64,000 nucleotides of DNA from positions 1 through 64,000 of the forward strand of contig NZ_CALFYO010000010.1 in assembly GCF_937952055.1 (NCBI RefSeq), read 5' to 3'. The stretch is from an uncultured Piscinibacter sp. (lineage in GTDB: Bacteria; Pseudomonadota; Gammaproteobacteria; Burkholderiales; Burkholderiaceae_C). Each line of letters opens with the position of its first letter. The stretch's first letter is position 1. The position numbers were made by a program, and so were the translations under genes. Positions 54,910 to 62,229 of the stretch are shown piece after piece. The notes below the pieces were generated by a model, which saw nothing but the letters and a program-made list of their open reading frames with translations, had not been told where the DNA came from and made no database searches.

Positions 54910-56784
54910 GTGAGCCAGCCCAGCAATCGGTCCAGCCTTGCCGCACTGACGCTGGGCGCCATCGGCGTCGTCTACGGCGACATCGGCACCAGCCCGCTGT
55001 ACGCCTTCAAGGAGGTGTTCGCCCACGGCCACGTGCCGATGAGCGCGGAGAACATCCACGGCGTGCTGTCGCTGATGTTCTGGACGCTCACCGTCGTCGT
55101 CTCGCTGAAGTACGTGCTGCTCATCCTGCGCGCCGACAACAACGGCGAGGGTGGCCTGATCGCCATGCTCGCGCTGGCCTCTCAGGCGGTGAAGGACCGG
55201 CCGGCGCTGCGCGCGCGCCTGCTTCTGATCGGCATCTTCGGCACGGCGATCTTCTTCGGTGACGGTGTCATCACGCCGGCGATCTCGGTGCTCTCGGCGG
55301 TGGAGGGTCTGGAGGTGGCCGCACCCGCGCTTCACCCCTGGATCGTACCGGTCACGCTGGTGGTGCTCACCGCCCTGTTCATGGTGCAGCGCCTCGGCAC
55401 CGCCAGCGTCGGGCGCTTCTTCGGGCCGATCACGGCGCTGTGGTTCGTCGTTCTCACCGTCCTGGGGCTGACGCACATCGCGAAGAACCCCGCGATCCTG
55501 TGGGCTCTCAATCCGGGCTATGCGATCGAGTTCCTCACCGCCCACGCCGGCATCGCCTTCGTCGCGCTCGGCTCGGTGGTGCTGTGCGTCACCGGCGCCG
55601 AGGCGCTCTATGCCGACCTCGGCCACTTCGGCAAGAAGCCGATCCGCCTAGCCTGGTTCAGCCTGGTGATGCCGGCGCTGGTGATCAACTACTTCGGTCA
55701 GGGCGCGATGCTGCTCGCGCACCCGGAGAACGCGAAGAACCCGTTCTACGAGATGGCGCCGACCTGGGCGCTGTATCCGCTGATCACCCTGGCCACCGCG
55801 GCGACGGTGATCGCGTCGCAGGCGCTCATCACCGCAGCCTTCTCGGTGACCAAGCAGGCGGTCCAGCTCGGCTACCTGCCACGGCTGCGCGTGGTGCACA
55901 CCTCGGTGAAGGACACCGGGCAGATCTACCTGCCGTTCGTGAACTGGGGGCTGTATGTCTGCATCGTGCTCGCCGTGGTGCTGTTCCGCTCGAGCAGCAA
56001 TCTGGCCGCCGCCTACGGCATCGCGGTGACGATCGACATGCTGATCACCACCACGATGACCTTCTTCGTCATCCGCTACGGTTGGAGGTATCCGTGGTGG
56101 CTGTGCGTGGCTGCTACCGGCTTCTTCTTCCTCGTCGACTTCACCTATTTCGCCGCCAATGTGGTGAAGGTGTTCGACGGCGGCTGGTTCCCGGTGCTGA
56201 TCGGCGCCGTGATGTTCCTGCTGCTGATGACCTGGAAGCAGGGCCGCGCGCTGATGGGCGAGCGGCTGCGCGACGATGCGATCGACCTGAAGAGCTTCCT
56301 CGAGGCGGTGTTCGTCAGCCCGCCGGTGCGCGTGCCGGGCACGGCGGTGTTCCTCGTCGCCGAGCAGGGCAACGCGCCCAACGCGCTGCTGCACAACCTC
56401 AAGCACAACAAGGTGCTGCACGAGACCAACCTGTTCGTCACCGTGCGTCACCACGAGGTGCCGTGGATCGGCTTCGAGAAGCGCTGCGAGCTCGAGTCGT
56501 TGGGCAGCGACTGCTGGCAGGTGACGCTGCACTTCGGCTTCAAGAACGACCCGGACGTGCCCGAGGCGCTGGCGCTCATCCGCGACCGCGGCGTGCGGCT
56601 CGACGACATGGAGACCAGCTACTTCCTCTCGCGCGACATCGTCATCCCGACGCTGGGCGAGGGCATGTCGCTGTGGCGCGAGAAGCTGTTCGCGAGCATG
56701 CACCGCAATGCCACGGCAGCGGCAGACTTCCTCAGCCTGCCGGCGAACCGCGTGGTGGAACTTGGCGCCAAAGTGCAGATTTGA
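54910..56784 (+). CDS. kup: Kup-type potassium uptake protein
   Basis: 624 residues from a GTG at 54910 (VSQPSNRSSLAAL). Kup signatures: ALTLGAIGVVYGDIGTSPLYAFKEVF, VVVSLKYVLLILRADNNGEGGLIAML, FFGDGVITPAISVLSAVEGLEVA and ALYADLGHFGK. About 12 membrane helices are followed by a C-terminal cytosolic domain of about 180 residues (VPGTAVFLVAEQGNAPNALLHNLKHNKVLHE). A proton-coupled potassium importer. Starts 40 bp after gshA. Confidence 0.96.
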   Translation: MSQPSNRSSLAALTLGAIGVVYGDIGTSPLYAFKEVFAHGHVPMSAENIHGVLSLMFWTLTVVVSLKYVLLILRADNNGEGGLIAMLALASQAVKDRPALRARLLLIGIFGTAIFFGDGVITPAISVLSAVEGLEVAAPALHPWIVPVTLVVLTALFMVQRLGTASVGRFFGPITALWFVVLTVLGLTHIAKNPAILWALNPGYAIEFLTAHAGIAFVALGSVVLCVTGAEALYADLGHFGKKPIRLAWFSLVMPALVINYFGQGAMLLAHPENAKNPFYEMAPTWALYPLITLATAATVIASQALITAAFSVTKQAVQLGYLPRLRVVHTSVKDTGQIYLPFVNWGLYVCIVLAVVLFRSSSNLAAAYGIAVTIDMLITTTMTFFVIRYGWRYPWWLCVAATGFFFLVDFTYFAANVVKVFDGGWFPVLIGAVMFLLLMTWKQGRALMGERLRDDAIDLKSFLEAVFVSPPVRVPGTAVFLVAEQGNAPNALLHNLKHNKVLHETNLFVTVRHHEVPWIGFEKRCELESLGSDCWQVTLHFGFKNDPDVPEALALIRDRGVRLDDMETSYFLSRDIVIPTLGEGMSLWREKLFASMHRNATAAADFLSLPANRVVELGAKVQI

Positions 56785-56798
56785 TGACGGCCCCCCAG

Positions 56799-56857
56799 TT
56801 GCTTCGCTCCTGCCCCCCAGGGGCGCCGCCCGGCTTGGGGCGGCCCGGTGCCGGGCC
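56799..56857. repeat. Dispersed intergenic GC-rich repeat, copy 3
   Basis: Contains ttcgctcctgccccccaggggcgccgcc and cttggggcggcccggtgccgggc; the latter matches copy 1 (19436-19503) with one change. It ends directly at the start codon of the benE-like gene. Confidence 0.65.
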
Positions 56858-58027
56858 ATGAGCTTCCTCCGCGACCTCTCCCTGCCTGCCTTCACCGCCG
56901 GCTTCGTCGCCGTGCTGGTGGGCTTCACCAGCTCGGTGGCAATCGTCTTCCAGGCGGCCACCGCGCTGGGTGCCACGCCGGCGCAGATCAGCTCGTGGAT
57001 GTGGGCGCTCGGCCTGGGCATGGGCCTGTGTTCGGCATTGCCCTCCCTGCTGCTGCGCAAGCCGGTGATGGTGGCCTGGAGCACGCCCGGCGCGGCGGTG
57101 CTTGCCACCGCCGCGGCGGCCGGCAGCTTCACGCTCGCGCAGGCCACCGGTGCCTTCATCGTCTGCGCACTGCTCATGATCGCCGCCGGTGCCACCGGCT
57201 GGTTCGAGCGCGTGATGGACCGCATCCCGATGCCGATCGCCAGCGCCCTGCTCGCCGGCGTGCTGGCGCGCTTCGGCCTGGATGCCTTCCTCGCGGCGCG
57301 TGCTGCGCTGCCGCTGGTGCTGCTGATGCTCGGCGCCTACCTCGTCGGCCGCCGGGCGTGGCCGCGCTATGCGGTGCCCGGCGTGCTGGCGGCGGGCACG
57401 GCCTACGCCTTCGCGAACGGGCAGCTCCATCTGGGCGGCGTGACCTTCGCGCTGACCACGCCGGTGTTCGTCATGCCCGAGTTCAGCGTCGCCGCGGCGG
57501 TGAGCCTGGCGCTGCCGCTGTTCGTCGTGACCATGGCCTCGCAGAACCTGCCCGGCGTGGCGGCGATCCGCGCCGCGGGCTATCAGATGCCGATCTCCCG
57601 CATCATCACGATGACCGGGGCGGCCACGCTGCTGCTCGCGCCCTTCGGTGCCTTCGCGCTGAACCTGTCGGCGATCACCGCGGCGATCTGCATGGGACGC
57701 GAGGCGCACGAGGACCCGGACAAGCGCTACACCGCGGCGGTGGCCTGCGGCGCGATCTACGTCGTCATCGGCCTGTTCGGCGCGGCGGTCACCGGCGTGC
57801 TCACTGCCTTCCCGCGCGAGCTGGTGGTGGCGGTGGCCGGCCTCGCGCTGCTGGGCAGCATCGCCGGCGGTCTCGCCGTGGCAGTGAAGGACGAGTTGCA
57901 TCGCGAGGCCGCGCTGATCACTTTCCTGGTCACGCTGTCGGGCGTGACATTGTTCGGCGTCGGCTCGGCCTTCTGGGGCGTGGTGGCGGGCGCGCTGGCC
58001 TGGGGGGTGCACGCCTGGAGGCGCTGA
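56858..58027 (+). CDS. benE: Benzoate/H+ symporter (BenE family)
   Basis: 389 residues with about 11-12 membrane helices. BenE signatures: FTAGFVAVLVGFTSSVAIVFQAATALGA, PVMVAWSTPGAAVL, FVVTMASQNLPGVAAIRAAGYQMP and ICMGREAHEDPDKRY. Family members import benzoate. No benzoate catabolic genes adjoin; a link to the lig cluster 6 kb upstream is possible but unproven, since benzoate is not usually degraded through protocatechuate 4,5-cleavage. The start abuts a dispersed repeat. Confidence 0.9.
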   Translation: MSFLRDLSLPAFTAGFVAVLVGFTSSVAIVFQAATALGATPAQISSWMWALGLGMGLCSALPSLLLRKPVMVAWSTPGAAVLATAAAAGSFTLAQATGAFIVCALLMIAAGATGWFERVMDRIPMPIASALLAGVLARFGLDAFLAARAALPLVLLMLGAYLVGRRAWPRYAVPGVLAAGTAYAFANGQLHLGGVTFALTTPVFVMPEFSVAAAVSLALPLFVVTMASQNLPGVAAIRAAGYQMPISRIITMTGAATLLLAPFGAFALNLSAITAAICMGREAHEDPDKRYTAAVACGAIYVVIGLFGAAVTGVLTAFPRELVVAVAGLALLGSIAGGLAVAVKDELHREAALITFLVTLSGVTLFGVGSAFWGVVAGALAWGVHAWRR

Positions 58028-58053
58028 CGGCACGGCCGTAGACTGCCGCGACC

Positions 58054-59262
58054 ATGCCCGACTTTCGTTCGCCCGAGTTCCTGCTCGGCCATGTCCGCCA
58101 CACGCTGGCCTTCTACGACGGCCGCTGCCTCGATCCGTCCGGGGGCTTCTTCCACTTCTTCAAGGACGACGGCACGGTCTACGACCGCCGCACACGCCAC
58201 CTCGTCAGCAGCGCTCGCTTCGTCTTCAACCATGCGATGGCCTTCCGCCGCTTCGGCGGTGCCGGATACCAGGCCGCGGCACGCCACGGCCTGGCGTTCC
58301 TGCAGCGCGCCCACGCGCAGCCGCAGGGCGGCTACGCGTGGCAGATCGACTGGCACGACGGGCGCGCCACGCTGCAGGACGGCACCCACCACTGCTACGG
58401 GCTGGCCTTCGTGCTGCTCGCTCATGCGCATGCGCTGATGGCCGGCGTGGACGAGGCACGTGCCGGTCTCCACGCCACGTTCGCATTGATGGAGCGGCGC
58501 TTCTGGGAACCGGCGAACGGCCTCTACGCCGACGAGGCCGCGCCCGACTGGCAGCTCGGCGCCTACCGCGGCCAGAACGCCAACATGCATTCCTGCGAGG
58601 CGATGATGGCCGCCTACGAGGCGACACGCGACGAGCGCTTCCTGCAGCGTGCGCTGACGCTGGCCGAGTCGGTCACCGGCCGGCTGGCGTCGCTCGCCGA
58701 CGGACTGGTGTGGGAGCATTACCGCATCGGCGCGGACGGCCGCTGGTCGGTCGACTGGGACTTCAACCGCGACGACAGGACCGACATCTTCCGCCCCTGG
58801 GGCTACCAGACCGGTCACCTGACCGAGTGGGCCAAGCTGCTGATGCAGCTCGAGCGCTGGCTGCCCGGCGCGCAGCGGCCGGCATGGATGGTGGCGCGCG
58901 CGCGCCATTTCTTCGACACCGCGATGGCGCGCGGCTGGGACGCGACGCACGGCGGCCTCGTCTATGGCTTCGGCCCCGACGGCACGGTGTGCGACGGCGA
59001 CAAGTACTTCTGGGTGCAGGCCGAGAGCTTCGCCGCGGCCGCGCTGCTCGCCCTGCGTTGCGGCGACGACGCGTACTGGCAGTGGTACGAGCGCATCTGG
59101 GCCTACGCCTGGCAGCACTTCGTCGACCACGAGCACGGCGCCTGGTACCGCATCCTCGCGCCCGACAACTCGAAGCTCGGCAACGAGAAGAGCCCCGCCG
59201 GCAAGACCGACTACCACACCATGGGCGCCTGCTACGACGTGCTGCGAGCCCTGGAGGGCTGA
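58054..59262 (+). CDS. AGE-family epimerase/isomerase
   Basis: 402 residues, an (alpha/alpha)6-barrel of the N-acylglucosamine 2-epimerase family. Typical motifs: GGFFHFFKDDGTVYDRRTRHLVSSARFVFNHAMAF near the start, GAYRGQNANMHSCEAMMAAYEAT in the middle and RPWGYQTGHLTEWAKLLMQLE later, with catalytic-type His residues in NMHSCEA and TDYHTMGACYD. It probably interconverts mannose, fructose or glucose (as mannose isomerase or cellobiose epimerase relatives do). Stands 26 bp after benE; the substrate is not fixed by context. Confidence 0.9.
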   Translation: MPDFRSPEFLLGHVRHTLAFYDGRCLDPSGGFFHFFKDDGTVYDRRTRHLVSSARFVFNHAMAFRRFGGAGYQAAARHGLAFLQRAHAQPQGGYAWQIDWHDGRATLQDGTHHCYGLAFVLLAHAHALMAGVDEARAGLHATFALMERRFWEPANGLYADEAAPDWQLGAYRGQNANMHSCEAMMAAYEATRDERFLQRALTLAESVTGRLASLADGLVWEHYRIGADGRWSVDWDFNRDDRTDIFRPWGYQTGHLTEWAKLLMQLERWLPGAQRPAWMVARARHFFDTAMARGWDATHGGLVYGFGPDGTVCDGDKYFWVQAESFAAAALLALRCGDDAYWQWYERIWAYAWQHFVDHEHGAWYRILAPDNSKLGNEKSPAGKTDYHTMGACYDVLRALEG

Positions 59263-59397
59263 GTCAAGTCAAATTTTCAGAACGATGACGTCATCCGCGG
59301 GCTGCCGATGGGGCCCTGAGTGGCGCCTAGAGTTGTTTCCGTGCACAGAACGCCGCGACGAACGCGGATCGACAAGTCCATTCACGGAGCATTGAAA

Positions 59398-59823
59398 ATG
59401 ACTGATTCCTTCAAGACCCCCCTGGTCGTCGTCGCCCGCGTGCTGCTGGCGTTGATGTTCATCCTTGCCGGCTACGGCAAGCTCACCGCCATCGAAGGCA
59501 CGGCCGGCTACATCGCCAGCGGCGGACTGCCCTTCGCCACCGCATTGGCGGTGATCGTCGGCCTGCTCGAACTGCTCGGTGGTCTGGCCATCGCGATCGG
59601 CTTCCAGGCCCGCTGGGCGGCGCTGGCGCTGGGCCTGTTCACGCTGGCGGCGAGCCTGCTGTTCCATGCGTTCTGGTCCGTGCCCGCGCAGCAGGCGATG
59701 GTGCAGCAGCTGATGTTCATGAAGAACCTGTCGGTGGCCGGCGGCCTGTTCCTGCTGGCCGCGCTGGGCTCCGGCCCGTTGAGCGTCGACGCCCGCCGCG
59801 TGCTCGTGCCGCGTGCGGCCTGA
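59398..59823 (+). CDS. DoxX-family membrane protein
   Basis: 141 residues, four membrane helices. VVARVLLALMFILAGYGKLTAIEGTAGYIASGGLP is the typical DoxX opening, and VGLLELLGGLAIAIGFQARWAALAL follows. The related DoxX/YphA proteins are linked to quinone or thiol redox and oxidative stress; a role for this one is not known. GGAG lies nine bases before the ATG. The 135-bp upstream region has a perfect 12-bp palindrome (gatgacgtcatc at 59284-59295) that could be an operator. Confidence 0.9.
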   Translation: MTDSFKTPLVVVARVLLALMFILAGYGKLTAIEGTAGYIASGGLPFATALAVIVGLLELLGGLAIAIGFQARWAALALGLFTLAASLLFHAFWSVPAQQAMVQQLMFMKNLSVAGGLFLLAALGSGPLSVDARRVLVPRAA

Positions 59824-59847
59824 GGCCCGCCGACACCCGGCCATGAG

Positions 59848-59875
59848 ACCCGCGCAGGGCGACCTGCGCGGGTTT
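59848..59875 (+). terminator. Terminator-like hairpin after the DoxX gene
   Basis: Perfect 11-bp stem acccgcgcagg / cctgcgcgggt with a GCGA loop, followed by a short T run (ttg). Probably ends the DoxX transcript before gshB. Confidence 0.6.
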
Positions 59876-59916
59876 GTGCCACAGTGGCGGCCGGTCTGAA
59901 TCCCTGGAATGCCGCC

Positions 59917-60870
59917 ATGCGCCTGCTGTTCGTCGCCGACCCGCTGGAACAGTTCAACATCAAGAAGGACAGCACCTACGCGATGATGCGCGAGGCCGGC
60001 GCTCGCGGCCATGAGCTGTTCGCGTGCGAACCCAAGGACCTGGTCTGGGAGCGCGGCGGCACCGTCAGCGCGGCGATGCGCCAGATCGCCCTCAGCGGCG
60101 ACCCGAGCCACTGGTTCACCGAGCAGTTCGTCCCGGCCAGCCCGCTGGCCGATATGGATGCGGTGCTGATGCGCAAGGACCCGCCCTTCGACAGCGAGTA
60201 CTTCTACGCCACCCACCTCCTGCAGCAGGCCGAGCGAGAGGGCGCCCGCGTGTTCAACCGGCCTGCGGCGCTGCGCGACCATCCGGAGAAGCTCGCCATC
60301 CTCGAGTTCCCGGACCTGATCGGGCCGACGCTGGTGACGCGCGACGCCGAGGCGATCCGGCGCTTCCATGCGGAGCACCGCGACATCATCCTCAAGCCGC
60401 TGGACGGCATGGGCGGCATGGGCATCTTCCGCGTCGGCCCCGACGGCCTCAACCTCGGCAGCATCACCGAGACCCTGAACCGCCACGGCACGACCACGGT
60501 GATGGTGCAGCGCTACCTGCCGGAGATCGCGCAGGGCGACAAGCGCATCCTGGTGATCGCCGGCGAACCGGTGCCCTATTGCCTGGCGCGCGTTCCGCAG
60601 GGCAGCGAGATCCGCGGCAACCTCGCCGTCGGTGGCAAGGGCGTGGCGCAGCCGCTGTCCGCGCGCGACCGCGAGATCGCCTCCACGCTCGGGCCCGTCC
60701 TCGTGGCACGCGGACTGCTGCTGGTCGGCCTGGACGTCATCGGCGACTGCCTCACCGAGGTCAACGTGACCAGCCCGACTTGCTTCCGCGAGATCGCCGA
60801 CCAGACCGGCTTCGACGTCGCGAAGATGTTCGTTGACGCGCTGGAGAAGGCGCTGCGGCCGCTCAGTTGA
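59917..60870 (+). CDS. gshB: Glutathione synthetase
   Basis: 317 residues, ATP-grasp enzyme that adds glycine to gamma-glutamylcysteine. Seen: MRLLFVADPLEQFNIKKDST at the start, VLMRKDPPFDSEYFYATHLL, the ATP-grasp strand DIILKPLDGMGGMGIFRV, and CLTEVNVTSPTCFREI with the Glu/Asn metal ligands near the end. The reading frame could begin at 59884, but the family's N-terminus fixes the ATG at 59917. Its last 8 bp overlap the convergent SHMT-like gene. Confidence 0.96.
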   Translation: MRLLFVADPLEQFNIKKDSTYAMMREAGARGHELFACEPKDLVWERGGTVSAAMRQIALSGDPSHWFTEQFVPASPLADMDAVLMRKDPPFDSEYFYATHLLQQAEREGARVFNRPAALRDHPEKLAILEFPDLIGPTLVTRDAEAIRRFHAEHRDIILKPLDGMGGMGIFRVGPDGLNLGSITETLNRHGTTTVMVQRYLPEIAQGDKRILVIAGEPVPYCLARVPQGSEIRGNLAVGGKGVAQPLSARDREIASTLGPVLVARGLLLVGLDVIGDCLTEVNVTSPTCFREIADQTGFDVAKMFVDALEKALRPLS

Positions 60871-62173
60871 TGTAGTGCAGTTCGCGGAAGCGCTGGCGGA
60901 AGCGCTCGACTTCCGGCGCGATCAGTTCGGGGTCGTCGTGCAGCGACCGGGTGAGCAATGAACCCAGTTCGTCCATGTGCTCGGGCTTCATGCCCAGGCG
61001 CACGATCTCCGGCACGCCCAGACGCAGGCCGTTGACGTCGCCGGGCACCGGCGCGATCGGCAGGCCGATGCCGCAGGCGAGCAGGCCGGCCAGCGCCAAG
61101 CGCCGCGCCGCCGCCTGGCCGCCGCCCCAGCGCGCAGCCTCGACGGCGAACTGGTGCGAGGTCGTGGCACCCCGCTCGATGGCGTGGACCGGCAGCCCCT
61201 CGCGATGCAGCGCGCGGGCGAGCGCCAGCGCGGTGTCGCACATGGCCTGCGCATAGTCGCTTCCGTGACGTTTCCAGTCGACCAGCGTGACCGCCAGCGC
61301 CGCCACCTTGCCGGCATCGAAGTTGGCGGTGAGTCCGGGGTAGGCAATGGCGTCGAGCCGTTCGGCCAGGCCGGCGTCGTTGCTGACGATCAGACCGCCC
61401 GGCGGGCCGCCGAGGCTCTTGTAGGTGCTCATCGTCATCGCATGCGCTCCCTGCGCCAGCGGATTCGCCCAGCGGCGGCCGGCGACCATGCCCGACAGGT
61501 GGGCGGCGTCGAACAGCAGCCTGGCGCCGACCTCGTCGGCCACCGCGCGCATCTCGGCCACCGGGTGCGGGAACAGGTTGAGGCTGCCGCCGGCGGTGAT
61601 GAGCTTCGGCCTCACCTCGCGCGCGAGCGTGCGAAGCCCCGCCACGTCCACCGTGTAGCCGTCGGCGAGCGTGGGCGCGGGCACGGTCTTCAGGCCGTAC
61701 AGGCCGGCGGCGCCGGCCGCATGATGGGTGACATGGCCGCCGATCTCCGCCGGCGGCGCGATGATCGTGTCGCCCGGGCGGCAGGTCGCCATGAAGACGT
61801 ACAGATTGGCCAGCGCGCCGGAGGCGACGCGCACCTCGGCGTAGCTGGCATCGAACACCTCGGCGGCGAGCTCGGCACAGATCACCTCGATGCGCTCGAT
61901 CGCCTGCAGCCCCATCTCGTACTTGTCGCCGGGGTAGCCGAGCGAGGCGCGCGAACCCAGGCCCGAGGCCATCATCGCCTCGGCGCGCGGGTTCATCACG
62001 TTGCTCGCCGGGTTGAGGTTGATGCCGCGCACGTCGTGGATGCGGCGGTTCTCGGCGACGAGGCGGGCGATCTCGTGGAAGACCGCCTCGCCGTCGAGTT
62101 GCGCGGCGTCGGCGGCGATGGACTGCACGAGGTCTTCGCAGGGCGCGGGCACCCAGGGGCGGCGTTCGAGCAT
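60863..62173 (-). CDS. Serine hydroxymethyltransferase-like PLP enzyme (atypical)
   Basis: 436 residues of the SHMT family by fold and length: INLNPASNVMNPRAEAMMASGLGSRASLGYPGDKYEMGLQAIERIE at the start, LLFDAAHLSGMVAG (PLP Asp-x-x-His), and the PLP Lys in TMSTYKSLGGPPGG. The canonical SHMT signature TTTTHKTLRGPRGG is replaced by the latter, so folate dependence and reaction are uncertain; relatives act on alpha-methylserine, threonine or similar amino acids. A normal GlyA is presumably elsewhere in the genome. Single gene, converging on gshB. Confidence 0.85.
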   Translation of the reverse strand: MLERRPWVPAPCEDLVQSIAADAAQLDGEAVFHEIARLVAENRRIHDVRGINLNPASNVMNPRAEAMMASGLGSRASLGYPGDKYEMGLQAIERIEVICAELAAEVFDASYAEVRVASGALANLYVFMATCRPGDTIIAPPAEIGGHVTHHAAGAAGLYGLKTVPAPTLADGYTVDVAGLRTLAREVRPKLITAGGSLNLFPHPVAEMRAVADEVGARLLFDAAHLSGMVAGRRWANPLAQGAHAMTMSTYKSLGGPPGGLIVSNDAGLAERLDAIAYPGLTANFDAGKVAALAVTLVDWKRHGSDYAQAMCDTALALARALHREGLPVHAIERGATTSHQFAVEAARWGGGQAAARRLALAGLLACGIGLPIAPVPGDVNGLRLGVPEIVRLGMKPEHMDELGSLLTRSLHDDPELIAPEVERFRQRFRELHYIN

Positions 62174-62229
62174 GGACGGGCGGGCGGTGTGGTCGAAGCG
62201 GCCATCCTACGCCCGGCGACAATCGGTCC

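Noticed and set aside
59284..59295. Perfect palindrome gatgacgtcatc
   Set aside because: Too short to call a site by itself; no second copy was noticed and no neighbouring regulator suggests a cognate protein. Mentioned only under the DoxX gene.
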